Positions 47,892 through 60,415 of a stretch of 64,000 bases of DNA are shown one piece after another; the stretch's first letter is position 1, and each line of letters opens with the position of its first letter. The stretch comes from Aquatica leii. Taxonomy: Eukaryota; Arthropoda; Insecta; Coleoptera; Lampyridae. The position numbers and the translations under genes were made by a program. The DNA lies in NCBI GenBank assembly GCA_035610365.1, contig CM069432.1, forward strand, positions 71,924,520 through 71,988,519, written 5' to 3'. The notes under the pieces were generated by a model. The model saw only the letters and a program-made list of their open reading frames with translations, had not been told where the DNA came from and did no database searches.

Positions 47892-48235
47892 CTAAAACAA
47901 TAATTTGGCAATTTCATGTGTGACTCGCTGGATTGCTCTACATACATTAGATTTGTGAATATGCATATAGTCACCAATCAATTGTGTAACTACACCAATT
48001 GAATAAAAATGTAGAGCAATTAATATTTGTGCATTTACATTAAAGGATTTGTTTCTATTGTTTGTTGGTTTGATTCTATCTTCAATTGCATGTACCATGT
48101 TCATAATGGTGACTTTATTCAAACAAACCCGCTTTATGAAATCAATGTCGTTCTACAATTTAAACAGATTTTCTCTATCTCGTATAAACCTTATCTTTAA
48201 AAACTGTCTTTTTGGTAGTTCGTCTTCAAAGTTAC
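47892..48235 (-). pseudogene. HARBI1-like nuclease N-terminal fragment
   Basis: FEDELPKRQFLKIRFIRDRE and NDIDFIKRVCLNKVTIMNMV (interrupted by one stop) lead into a clean frame with VNAQILIALHFYSIGVVTQL and IHKSNVCRAIQRVTHEIAKL. The LLIALRFYATG..(Q/V)..GD....S..TVCR.I.RV pattern is the helix-turn-helix-like region preceding the catalytic DDE domain in HARBI1-like nucleases. The whole DDE catalytic domain is missing, so it cannot cleave DNA. The frame ends at 47892, where an unrelated, hairpin-bearing sequence begins. Confidence 0.85.
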
Positions 48236-48402
48236 TCCAGGAAAAAGAAAAGTCAAACAACATAATAATCTTTTGTTAACAATAGTTTAGTCGGAGCAAC
48301 GCAAAATATAGTTAATTGGCTGTTGTTACTCCGATTAACTTTGACTTTTATCATATATTTCATTCAATTAACCATCAATTATATTTGTGAAACTCGCTAT
48401 TA

Positions 48403-51400
48403 ATATTTAACTATTATATATAAAAAAAATCTCTATTTTTAGTTTTAGCCAACTTTAGCAAAATCTAAAATTGTGAAGAGGTTTAATAAAAATAAAAACA
48501 TGAAAATGGAAACTATAAACAACATGAATATTTTTTATCTTTGGTCACGTAAATATTAGTAAGCATAAAGCAATAAAAATTGATAACGGACACAGCATAG
48601 TAAGAATTATACAAACAACTATAGTTTTAATGACAAATATAAAAATAAAAAACTATCTAAACAACGAAATATTAGCTGAAAAGTTTAAATATGACCAAAT
48701 CACCAAATAAATATGGCCTGTATCTTATTAGACTTTAACTTAATAAAATAACGTATTAATTGTTTACTATTTATAACTATAATTAATTAAAAATTTGCAA
48801 TTTTAGCATAATATTTATCACAAACAACATGTACAACTGACATTAGAAGTTATTAGAGCTGTCAAAATTGTATGAATTGAAAATTTTTATGCATTGAACA
48901 AACAATTTTTTATTTACACTATTGTATGGTAATTAGTTAGTTTAGGTTACGTTAAAGTTTATTGTATACATAATATGCTTTAAATTAATAACGTTTTAAT
49001 TTCATAGTTATTATAGGCAAATCGATGTTATTGATTATGCTAATTATGTTATTAAAGCTATAGATAAGATTTTAAGTATCGGTGTTAAAATTTATGATTC
49101 TGTTATAAATTTTGATGTTTGATATTAATCGTTTTTTATATAAAATACTCTCTCTCTCTTGTCGTATTTTTCGAGTCCCAAAATTATGATTTGTACGTTG
49201 AATATTAATTAATCGTCGTCATTGACTTCTATCTTAGGCATTTCTGACATTTTCTAACTAAAAAACTGCTGTTTTACAGTGTAATGACTTAAAAATAATA
49301 ATTGTTAAGTTTTGTAAAACTTATAAATTTTTGTTTTCTATAAGTTAAATTAAAATAGGTTGCAAATACAATTTAACTAAACATATAAATAATGTATTAG
49401 TTTTACATGTGACGTTAAAAATATTATTCAATGTTATAACGTTAGCAAAACATTTACCAAATATTAAATTTTAACAAACTGATCAATTTTGTATTGTCCT
49501 TTGGGATTATATAAGTCAGTTTCATATTGGTAATTAAATTTACATTAAACTAAATATAATGTTATTAATAAATTATTCAGTAAACTTTTATTATGTAATT
49601 AGATTAATTAATTATTTTTTTTTATTTTTTACATTTAAAAACAAATTAACTTTAATTTACTTTGTTTGTATTCTATTTTCAATTTAGTAACATAAAAACT
49701 TTAATGCATAGATTTTGTATTTTACATGTACTACATCCGCCTGGTACACCACTAGGTCATTTAAATTTGTCGACTAATTGCGTTCTAATTAAACCAATAA
49801 AACTTTTATAGCTATTTTTTGCTTTTTGATATACAAATATGAACTGTTGGAGTAGTAAAATTACTGCGAAAACAAATATTTTTACATATTTTACAACGTC
49901 ATTATACTGTCAACCTAATATTATCTTTTAAAGATTTTAAAATACATACAAACCCATCATAATTTTTTTAAAACTCTTCTTTTAATGCTTATTTAAAGAA
50001 TTTAGATACATATTTAGCTGTATTGTGATTATAAACACGTCGTCAATTTTTAAAATTGTTAATAATAATAAACTTAGTGATAAAAATTTTTAGTTTGTTT
50101 GATTTGAACACAATTAGATAATATGTGCTTAATTTTATTTATTAAAAAAAATAAAGTAATAAAGTATATACTTCTATAACAAAAAAGATAATGTTAATTG
50201 TAATAAAAGATTTATTTTGTAATAAAAAAACTAAGCATCAAAAACCTTGGTAACTATTCCTTGCTTGACTATAAGAAATCCTAATTTTCTTAATTATTGT
50301 TTTATTTAAATAGACTATCAAGAAAGTTATCAGCTTTAACCTAGTTGGCAACCATTTATAAGACTGCCTTATTTTAGTGTAAATAGATTTCATTTAAGAT
50401 TGTTTTAAAATTAAATTAAGGTATTTTTTAAGATTTTTAATAATAAAAAACATTTTATAATTATACTATTTTATCCATTTGTTAATATTGCATGTTTATT
50501 ATTAAAAAAATGTTTTCAAGGTATATGTATTTTAAAATCGTAATGCTTTTTTTAGTATTATTTATAAATTTTTTTATAAAATTATTATCTTGCTTATTCT
50601 CAGTTGTTTTCATTGAAAAACTTTGTTGTGTACAATTCGTTACGAGTTCTTAGAATTAGCTTAAAGAAAATTGTTTTGTTGAATGTGTTAAATTTCAAGA
50701 AAATTATTTATAACGCTGTAAAACTCTACTAGAAATTTTTAAAGTTGTTACAAAGGAACAAACAAAAACCTACTATTGGTTATTATTGTTTCTTGAACTT
50801 TATTTTATAAACAATCCTAAGTTTAGGTAAAATTGCATAATTTTTATTGTTTTAATTAGTACATTGTTAATCAAATAATAGTGGCTTTGTTAAACTATTT
50901 TTCAATGGTTTTTAAGAGTAACATTCAGTGATGGTCATTTACACGTATAACATATTTTTTTACACGTATACGTAAAAAATGGCTAGAAAATACGTATATA
51001 ATGTATAAAATATAGACAATGTAGATAATGACGTAAATAATGTAAAATAAACGCCATTTTTAAAAACGTAACTTGCCAACAGTTGTTGAAGTTAGAATTT
51101 GACATTTGCCGATTAAAATTAGCCTAATTACTGTTGCTATTTCTTCTTTTAATCTGGTTCCAGCGTTCTAGTAATAGTTACAAGTTAATGAAAATCAGTA
51201 TTCAGTAAAAAAACGTGTTTGTTACACCGCTTGGTAAAGGCACTTATGAGTCTTCCATGTGCGAAGAAAAATTTGTGCAAATGGAACTTTATTCCGGTTG
51301 AGTTTATGAGTGTTTATAGAAGTTTTGGATTAATCTACTGTCATCAAAACGAATATAAAGCATGTAATTTTTGTATTTCTTTTTTAATAATTAGAATTAT

Positions 51401-52250
51401 AAAAAATAAGACCATCGTATTAAATTTATGGTTAACGCATACGGTCATTAATGGAATTTCGATATCGCACTTTTGCCACATTGTTACTTGGTTCATCTTA
51501 CTGCAGTTTGGTGTAATATTTAAGGTTGTGATTTTGCTGTGACAATTTCTGCATTCGTCGTAAAGAAGAATCTCTGCAATTGTAAAACTTATCGCATTCG
51601 TCAAAAAGCCTAGATAAGCAAGTGGCACCATTTCAGATCTTTTATATTGTAGATTAATTTAAACCTTGCTTTCTCCGACTTTGAGTTAGTTATGGCTATG
51701 AATCTCTAGATTTGGATAGTTGACTATATTAAGTACCGTTTTAATTTAACTTAGGTTTTTTTCTTCTTATCCTGCTTCATTATTTTGATGTTTTGGCAAA
51801 TTGGAATAGCAATTAAAAAGTTATTAACAAAGAAAGTATTGACCGTTATCTATACGATGATTACCATTTAAGAATTTCTTTTATACTTTTTTTGTATATA
51901 CTTAATGTTCTAACAATAATGTTTTATAGTAAATGTCACTAGAATTTTTAAAATTATATACTCGAATCTAATAAATGTTTATAAAGTAATGAGATTTAGT
52001 ACCTAATCGCGCAAAAATTTGTGATTCTAAGTAAAGGCTTTTATGTAACGGTCAAAAAGTCGGAATAACTGTCGTCAATACTTAGTACATAAATTTGATT
52101 GGCTACACAAGTATTAAAACCGTTATGCAACTACCGACATGAATAAACATGTACACGATTTCACAATTTGAACACTTACAGAATATGATGTACGAGACAA
52201 TTGTAATTATTTTAATGAATCGACGGTAATTAAACAAATTAGGTCCGGGT
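48403..52250. other. Very AT-rich spacer, nothing recognised
   Basis: One of the most AT-rich parts of the window. A short (CT)n run lies near 49150. Overlapping frames at 51219-51542 (+) and 51344-51631 (-) have no recognised motif. The minus one contains a Cys pair (DECRNCHSKI) but nothing more. Confidence 0.5.
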
Positions 52251-52259
52251 GAATATCAG

Positions 52260-53230
52260 CGTAGTCGTGGTCAAAATATCTCCAGGGCGTTTTAGCGGTC
52301 CAGGTAACAGCAAAAACAAAATTCGTTAATCAGGTTTGGTTTACAGCAAAACATAGAACGGTTCTTGAAATATATCTGAGGATAAGGGAGTAGGTGTTTT
52401 AAAAACAAAAAGTCGGATGGTGACAGGTTCTACCAAAACGGATCGTGGCAAATAGTTTTTCGCAAACGGATATCGGACGCGGAAAGATTCTACCGAAACA
52501 AATCTCAGCAGAGAGTTGTTCACCAAGTTTTTACAATCCGCTTGGTTAAAGTCGTGCCAATGGTCAACGCGCGCATTGTCCTGGATTTGGTGGTAATCTA
52601 CGATGTAGGTGAAAGTCGTAAGCGTAATTTTAATAATTATATACAAATTTTCTAAAAATTGCTTTGCAGGATTCATATTGTTAGACACTTTGACATGGGT
52701 GCAGAAACAACGAGAACCAAATCATAGGTTGTCGTAGAACTACTAAATCGGAATCAATCATGCAGTAACCGCATTGTAGTGTAATATTGCCCACTCACAG
52801 TAACTGCACCACACTTACATGACCGATAAATTTTAAAAGCTTTTCTAGACCTGAGGCAGGTGAATAAATTAACTGCCGAATCTCCTCGTTGCATTCACAA
52901 GGTGTACGCCACGTTATAGCCGATCTCCCTAATTGTCGCTAAAAAGAAACGATTTAGTAAAACCAACGACATGTTAATGGCGCCGTCATTAAAAGAAATT
53001 AGAAAGGAAGTTTTTTTGCTGCAATCACCGCCCATTTGACATATCGCATAAAATATTCGCTAATGGCTAATCAATAAACCAAACTGACCTTCTACGAGCG
53101 AAAAATTTGGTTACCAAAATAAATAGCAAAAAAATACTTGCAATGAAATAAAAGCCAAGTGCATTTGGTAGATTGCAGCCACAAGTTGAAAGTGAAAATG
53201 CTACACCACCCCGAAATACAAAGCTTATTT
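52260..53230. other. GC-richer block of unknown origin
   Basis: Composition differs sharply from both flanks. It contains a 60-bp imperfect tandem repeat (52,411-52,530) and a minus-strand open frame. From 52.69 to 53.23 kb there is no frame and no recognised motif. It may be an LTR or non-coding part of a retroelement. No duplicate is in the window. Confidence 0.4.
52341..52688 (-). CDS. Unrecognised 115-codon frame with 20-residue repeats
   Basis: The frame contains two tandem 20-residue units, one reading RFVSVESFRVRYPF and the next RSVLVEPVTIRLFVF, encoded by a 60-bp DNA repeat whose period keeps the reading frame. A weaker third unit (SSDIFQEPFYVLL) may follow. No family is recognised, and a chance frame over a DNA repeat cannot be excluded. 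Confidence 0.3.
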   Translation of the reverse strand: MSNNMNPAKQFLENLYIIIKITLTTFTYIVDYHQIQDNARVDHWHDFNQADCKNLVNNSLLRFVSVESFRVRYPFAKNYLPRSVLVEPVTIRLFVFKTPTPLSSDIFQEPFYVLL

Positions 53231-53317
53231 AACAATTAAAATTAAAACTTTGAACATTGTTGTATACAGGGTATTTCATAAACAAAATAAATACAACCGT
53301 AACAAAAAGTTAATAAA

Positions 53318-54027
53318 TACTAACATTAGAATGTCTTCCGGGTTTGGACCGTGTCATAGTTGCAACCGAAGCTGCCAACGTTTCGCCCACTTTCGTAAGG
53401 GGCTTCATCGGGGCGTGATATAAATCGTAAAACTCAAACAAGCAATCGAAATCTAACTAAGAGTTTCTCAAAAGTTAGGTTATCCACTTGTGAAACAAGC
53501 CATAACCTAAACCCAGAAAAGGTAAGAAAGAAAACGATAACCTGAAAAAGCAAACAAAAATCTAACAAAGAACCACTACCGAGTTAGGTAATCAACTTGT
53601 GAAGCAAGCCAGATTCTAAACTTCTACGGAGTTTAGAATCTGGCTTGGTTCACAAGTTGATTAACTGACTCGGTAGTGGTTCTTTCTACGGAGTTTAGAA
53701 TCTGGCTTGGTTCACAAGTTGATTACCTAACTCGGTAGTGGTTCTTTCTTAGATTTTCGTTTGCTTTTTCAGGTTATCGTTTTCTTTCTTACCTTTTCAG
53801 AGTTTAGGTTATGGCTTGTTTCACAAGTGGATAACCTAACTTTTGAGAAGTTCTTAGTTAGATTTTGATTGCTTGTTTGAGTTTTGCGATTTATCTCACG
53901 CCCTGATGAAGCCCCTTACGAAAGTGGGCGAAACGTTGGCAGCTTCGGTTGCAACTATGACACGGTCCAATTCCGGAAGACATTCTAATGTTAGTATAGA
54001 TTCCGGCCGTAGAAGCCTTCGCTATTA
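53318..54027. mobile_element. Head-to-head pair of PLE tails (coding region absent)
   Basis: 53318-53625 is the PLE tail in minus orientation. From about 53630 the same tail runs in plus orientation to GCCTTCGCTATTA at 54026. The centre reads TTCTAAACTTCTACGGAGTT, where the two arms meet, followed by one extra direct copy of about 68 bp (start of the tail at 53,633 and again at 53,695). The outer ends match those of copy B, so it looks like copy B without its coding region. Confidence 0.85.
53890..53958 (+). ncRNA. Hammerhead-ribozyme-like motif in PLE tail
   Basis: The core CTGATGA (53903-53909) and GAAA (53930-53933) flank a stem II: GCCCCTT (53911-53917) pairs with AAG and GGGC (53922-53924 and 53926-53929) around an ACGA loop with one bulged T. 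After GAAAC, GTTG-G-CAGC (53935-53943) pairs with GTTG-CAAC (53948-53955) around a TTCG tetraloop, a plausible stem III. Hammerhead motifs are reported from PLE terminal repeats. The stem I partner and a canonical cleavage triplet are not clear, so activity is unproven. The inverted copy at 53381-53411 reads CCGATGA, breaking the core. Confidence 0.65.
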
Positions 54028-57000
54028 CAAGTTAATAAATGTTAATTTTTTTTTTAATAAGACACTTTATATTTTTCTCTTTGTTTAATTTATTCATAAT
54101 GGCTATAATACAAGATACGTAAACATATACATACAAAAAAAGTGTACACGGTTGTAAATTATATGAAACAGCATCCATTTTCTACTAAACAAAATTCCGG
54201 TTTTGAAACAGGATTTTCGGCTTGCCGATACACTTCAATAAATCGATTACGCTTCGGCAGGTGTAAAATTATAGTAGAGCATGTCGAATAAATACAAACT
54301 TAAAGGCAACGTGCTCAAACAATATAAATTAGCATCGGAAATTTCTACTGTCCCATTTTTTTTTATATGAGTGTACTATTTTGGCAATGTGATATGTAAC
54401 TGGTATGTCTTAAATGTTTTTTCCGTTAATAAATTGACTGGTTGAAATGCAAATACTTATAAATACGTTATTAATTAAATCCATATATTTATTACAAAAA
54501 TATATTAAATTAGATTTCTAAAATACAACATTAGATTTTTTTTTGTTATTTTTGATACTTAATTACAAACTTTAGCAGTTATTTTGTAATTTTTTTGCTT
54601 ATTATAAATTCCATTAAGTTTTTGAAAGCAAATATGTTTTTATGGTTAATGTATTTATTTTTACATTAAAATAAGACATAATAAAGTTTTATTAATTTTT
54701 ATATTGTTTGTTAGTTTTAAAATTTCTTATATAATTTACAGAACCGTAGAAAATAAAGGTGGTTTATGATATCCAATATCAATAATGTATTAAGGATTTT
54801 TGTTATTGTTTGTCAGAAAAAACCGACATGAAAATTTATAAAAGATTTTTAAAATACATTTTATTATAAAAAGAAAAGAATATAAGTATTAAGAAATTGT
54901 TCATTATTAATAAATACGAAACCATACCTCTAAATACATCGAACAAATTTTAAGGTTTTCTTTTTATTTCTTTTAAAGCAAAGTTTTACTTATCAAAAGA
55001 TAATTTATTTATTTTAAAAAGTTTTTTTTAAAAACAAAATTTAAGTAGATTACTGCTTTTTATTTATGCATACTAAATATAGATTGACAATTTTATAAAC
55101 TAATTAACTTTGTAGTATAATGGAATTTATAATATTTTAATGTTTTGTAACTTTCTATATTAGGTAGATTAATCTGATTTTTTACGTTATACACCTGAGC
55201 TGTTGAATTGACAGTTACAAAATGTAGTTTAATTTAAATATGTGTAAAATAGAATTTATATTTATAAATTCTTAGAATCAGTAATATATTTCTAAACGAC
55301 AATAATATTTTTATTAGGTTTTTTATTGTACATTTAAAGAAAAATATTTAGAGCAAATTGTTATTTATCTTACAAAAAAGCAAATTTTTATTTTTTCAGT
55401 AATATTTTTTATATTACAATTTTATAAGATTATTTGTGATAATTAACCATAACGTTTATACACTATTTATTTTTATAATTTTATATATATATTTTATTTT
55501 ATATTTTATTTATTTTATAAAGATTACGATAAAAATTGATTGACAATTTGTAAAGTTATCTATTTTCTTTTCAAACAGTAATGTTTACTATTAGTAAAGT
55601 ACCTAATTATTATATTATGCTGATGCTAATTATTATTAACAAAACATGCGCACAATTAATTAATTTATTAAAATAAAATATAAAAAAAACATAAATTTGT
55701 GAAGACTTAAAGTAATAAAATATTTATTCTAACAGTAATGCATAACTATAATATATGTAAACGTATATGTTGTTTATAATAAACAATAAAGTTTAAATTT
55801 ATTTTATAGCAAGCGGTTTTCAAAGATTGATTTTAATTTTTAAAATGTAATTTACGCTTTTTGAAGTTGTAGGGATTAATAAAGAAGAATATTTTTACTG
55901 ACTTCAAACTTTGCTTAGTTTTAGTATAATTAAAGCACTAAATTATTGCAGGTGCTGTAATAAAGTATCTATTGCGCTAGATTTCTGTTTGAAATAGTGC
56001 AATCAATGTGAATGCTATAATAATAAATATAATAAAAAAAATATTTATTCAAAAACCATAATAAAATATTATTGATTAACAAATAAATATTTATTACAGA
56101 GTTTTTACTAAATTAAAATTATTGTAAATATAACGACTCATTTTAATTGTACAATACAATAATTAGTTAACCTTATTTTTATAAAGTTTATTAGTTACAA
56201 AATCAAATATTTTTGAGCTTGACCATTAATGTTTTGTGACATGTGTTTTTCTTTAGTAATAATTTTTTATGTTAATAACAATAATGTGTAAAAAAAATGC
56301 TGGTTTTAAAATACTTTTTGCAAGTATGGCAACACGGTAAAACTAATGGAGGCTTGGCAACAAAGCAAATTTAAGAATCAAGTTAATTAGCAAGTAGTGC
56401 TTTGACAGATTATTATAGAAGTACTACTATTAAACTGAATTCTTTTGAAATTTTGTATCAAGATGTACAACAAAAAGTAACTATGTATTATTAAAAGCCA
56501 ATCTCTTAAATGCTTCGGCTACTTTTGCAGCACGGCATACCATTACGATTAACAAACGACAAATAAATTAGACTTGGGTCGAATCAAAATAGCACGGTAG
56601 TAAATTAAATTAAGAGGTAATTATGTACGTTGCTCATTTTATTGCAACCTTTCTCAGATATTGAAATTACAACGTCGGTCTAGAAGTTAGAATGTTGTGA
56701 TTTTAATTAAAAAAATTCAAAAAACCAGTATAATAACAGGTTTAAATTTCGACACATAAACACATGCACAAACATCATCATGCTAAATCAAAGAAGATTT
56801 AGTTAACCGATGGCCTGCCGGTAGGTACTAAAGTCCTAATTACGGAAGCAATTCAGCTATTAGTAAAATAGTCGGGGCAAGCAACCAAAAGCCAATAATA
56901 CACATGTATAACAAACAAACAACTTACTGCGACTATAATACACAAAATAGACAGTTGTCCATAAAATGGATACAAATACACTATTACATGTAAAAGACAA

Positions 57001-59208
57001 GTCCATTCAGGAAGCAACCTGAGACCTCAAGATGTTTGCACTTCACGGTAAATAGTAGTAGTAATAGTAGTTTAAACATAATTTAAAAAAAAAACATAAA
57101 ATGACACAAAGATAAAATAATATGAATATCACAAAGAAGTAACGGCACCATAAAATGGATACTCACACTATCTTTTCAAACAAAGGAAATACGTCAAACC
57201 TAGCAGTTACTAATTTTTGTTGTATATTTTTGTTAGAGCACTATTACATTTTAGTATAGTTTCTGATTTTGTTAAATTGAGTGAATTTTAAATAAAAATA
57301 CAAAATGATGGTACTTACTAATTTAACGTTATTTAAAAGTTTCGTAATTACGTTTTGTTAAGTATTGTTTAGTGTATTGTTTTAATTTAACACTTGTTTA
57401 ATAGTTTTTAATAAACAATTTAAAAATACTATTTTTATGTACAAAAGTTTTGAGGTTACTACAATAAACTTTATTTTTAGGAAAAGTAAAATCTGTTAAA
57501 ATAAATAGTGAGGCAAACAATACGTGTATTTTTTTGGAACGTATACCTTTCTTTGTTAAGTTAAACACAATATAATAATTTTATTAAAAACGTTATGCTA
57601 TTTAGTGTATGTAAATCAAAAACAATTCTTCTTACATTACTATATATCTTTACATTAATTTTAAACGCTTCGAAAAAAAAACATAAATATTTGTACTCAG
57701 AATTATGTTCAATATTCATTGCTTATTAAGAATGACGTAAGAAACACATGGTTCCTATTTTAAGTTTATAATAAACTTAGAAGTTGGAAACAAAAGTAAA
57801 CATTGCATGTGCTGTATGTGACTTACAAAATAAATTGGAAACTCCGTTATCATTACCTAAAAGTAGTTTTTGTTATTGTCTGTTAATATTATAACATTAC
57901 ATTTTTTATATTAATTTATTAAAATAAAACGTCTAATAAGAATCATTTAAAGATCAGAATTAAATAAGTGTATGAGTAGTATATTATTACTTTAAAATGG
58001 ACAAAAGTTGCGAGAGCTTATATTACTAAGTTACATAACGAATTTTAAGTACTTAATTTTAACAATTAAAAAAAACAAATATTAAGTAAAATACTTTTTA
58101 TTTACCATAATTCATTTAACAAAGTTTCATATTTAAAATAGTTGTGATATAAAACATTATTTAAAGTACAAAAGTAGAATTTTTACGTACGACATATTAA
58201 AACAGGAAAACAGTGTGAAAACCCAATAAAACAAAGCAGAACTAACCGCATGCAAAATTTCCACTAGCATAGAATCACCACATTTTGCAGGTGTTTAAAA
58301 AAATGAAGCAAATCATTTCTATAAGCAAAATCTGGCGGTTTCAATAAAATCAATAAAAAAAACAATTCCAGATGCCAGAACTCCGCAAGGGTCACCAAAA
58401 GCACACTAAAAGCAACTCTACCGACACACACATGTTCCGACTAAACCCGTAATTCATGTTCAGATTTAGAAATACGGTTAAACGAAATAATAATTTATTA
58501 GATCTGATTTTTTAATTTTTTATATAATCAAACTATCAAAATTTAAAAGTTCAAATTGTACCAAAGCAATTGTAAAGATTATTAGCGTTAATGCATTTTT
58601 ATAGACAGTAACACCTTTGTTTAGTATTTAGCAGCGCCATCAAGTAACAACGTGGTAATACCTGCAGGGTAGAAAGGGACATAACGCTGCCTTAAAGAGA
58701 TTAACTAATAGCAGGAAACCAATTTGCAGATTTGGTACTGAGTGTGTTAGAGAACTTAACCAATCAGAAAAAAATGCGTTTTAGGAAACAAATCGGAGGT
58801 TTTAAAAATCCCAACGAAAACTAAAATGGGAGGTTGATTACGGGACGACTCGCAAAAGAGGACTTGCGAAAACAGTTACTTACGCGCTTACTCCTTTTGA
58901 CTTAGTCGCAAAAGAAGCTAATCACGGGTTAGTATTTTTTCTTACTAGGAAATTTAACGGGCTTTAATTTAAAACTCTTGGTTGTCTGAAACTTATTTTT
59001 CTTTTAGTAAGGTGTTTGTATTAAAATATGTGTAACTTTATTAATGCTTTATGTCATATAAAATTTGAATTAGTCTGCAATTAGGGAATAGGCGCCAAAT
59101 ATAAGAAGTCAAAAATTAACTTAAATTTATTTGAGGATATGCGCTTGTAATTTTATTTGATTATTATACAAGAGATGCGATAAAGTGGGACAAAATTGAA
59201 AATATATA
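54028..59208. other. AT-rich spacer, little recognised
   Basis: 54.0-56.3 kb is extremely AT-rich. Islands near 56.5-57.1 kb and 58.2-58.95 kb are less AT-rich but have no frame or motif I recognise. A short GTAGTAGTAATAGTAG run lies at 57.05 kb. Confidence 0.5.
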
Positions 59209-59752
59209 TGTCGGAGGCACTGAATATAATCTTGCTTACTTCTATGAACAGCATACACGTGCACTCATTTGTTTGTGTTCCCATAAATTATGTTTAAAAT
59301 GTTTAGTCTTTGTAACTTAATAACTTAGAATCAACCAATAAGGATTTGATATTTTGTAATATTGCCTTTTATGGGCATAGGAACGCGCGTGAAATTACAA
59401 TCTTTCATGCGAATGAAACGACACCAGCTGAAAAATGTAACTTGTAAGAGGGGAGATTGAAATGATATTTGGTGGTGACAACTTGATAAGATAAAAGAGC
59501 TGGTGTCGGATCGTTTGTTCCAGTGTTGATCATTAAACGTTTATAAATTTAATTTTTATATTAATGAAATCAGTTTTGTTTGTTTGTGTTATTGTTTATT
59601 AATGACTTTGTTTGAAATTTGTAATCGTAACATTTGCAATAGTAAATAAATTGTGTAAACGGTCAGTGTCGTGCGTTAATAAATTATCGATGCAGTCTAA
59701 CCCAGCACAAACGCCCAGCGAAGCCCCTTTTATTTTCGATGCGTCTCTGACA
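59209..59752 (+). repeat. Gypsy-type 5' LTR
   Basis: Starts TGTCGGAGGCACTGAATATA, ends CTCTGACA. Differences from the 3' LTR seen by eye: near 59237, 59285, 59318, 59570, 59659 and 59731, with no net length change. An AATAAATT lies near 59644. Confidence 0.93.
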
Positions 59753-59935
59753 TCAGAATTGGGATCAGGACTGCAAATTGATAATAATGATCCGTTACGA
59801 AAAAGTGCAAGTGAAAGTGAAAATTGTAGTGCAACTCTAGAAAGAGTAAAATTGCTACAACAGTTATTGTTAGTTATCTTACAAGTCACCAAGTTCAATA
59901 AATTTTACAAATGTAAAATTGACAACGTATTTTAA
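59692..59935 (+). pseudogene. Gag-like frame starting inside the LTR
   Basis: An ATG at 59692 opens MQSNPAQTPSEAPFIFDASL, crosses the LTR end at 59752 without a stop, and continues SELGSGLQIDNNDPLRKSAS, then LERVKLLQQLL, to a stop at 59933-59935. The same frame is open upstream to 59612, but the hydrophilic, Pro/Ser-rich start at 59692 looks like the true one. The role of Gag is to form the particle. No capsid motif is recognisable in this short piece. The 3' LTR carries the same ATG (63756) but runs into flanking DNA. Confidence 0.5.
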
Positions 59936-59989
59936 AAATGCAGAAAGTTGATGCACTATTTTTGATTTGGATGGAATACTTACGTGACC

Positions 59990-60415
59990 GAAACAAATTG
60001 TTTTAATTCAACTGTTTTCTGAAACCGTAAATGGAAATTTTAATGTTGCCATAAACACCCAATTAATTGATGAAACGCTTTCGACAATACAGAATATTCA
60101 GAATGTATTCAAATTTTAAAAAGTGATTTATTATTTGGCGTAATTGTAATCCGCTACTTCCAGTCTATACGTTAAGGGCACGTGTACCATATTACAAAGA
60201 AGACTCGGTAAGCAACCGGCGCTATTTCTTTCTGGTCATCAAACTAGATCGAAGCGTCGAGTATCGTCACCGTCTTTTAAAAATGAAAGAGCTGGACGTC
60301 TTGAACTTCAATGAAGACACCGTAGTGTATCGCCGCTTAGAAACACATTAGGAGTTCGTGACCCTGTGGCAACCCAGGCCATGCTTCCGAATGCTGTAGT
60401 TAAAATCTGGTGAGA
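59990..60415 (+). pseudogene. Gag/pol-like degraded region
   Basis: Broken stretches such as SETVNGNFNVAINTQLIDET (about 60018-60080), IQILKSDLLFGVIVIRYFQS and, after a frameshift, RRLGKQPALFLSGHQTRSKR and VRDPVATQAMLPNAVVKIW (60200-60410) are compositionally protein-like and lie in the gag position of the element. I cannot name a domain. Stops interrupt every few dozen codons. Confidence 0.45.

Larger units (their letters stand above)
47570..48399 (-). mobile_element. PIF/Harbinger deletion derivative with TTA target duplication
   Basis: The ends read CAGCCGGGTGCACAAA (left) and, inverted, TAGCGAGTTTCACAAA (right), with further similarity inward (GTTAATTG..., ATATGATA, TTAATC). TTA flanks both sides (47567-47569 and 48400-48402), matching the 3-bp TWA preference of Harbinger. 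Inside is the N-terminal part of a HARBI1-like nuclease gene only. Confidence 0.7.

Noticed and set aside
51219..51631. Overlapping frames of 107 and 95 codons on opposite strands
   Set aside because: No recognised motif and hydrophobic composition typical of AT-rich chance frames; kept only as a remark in the spacer entry.
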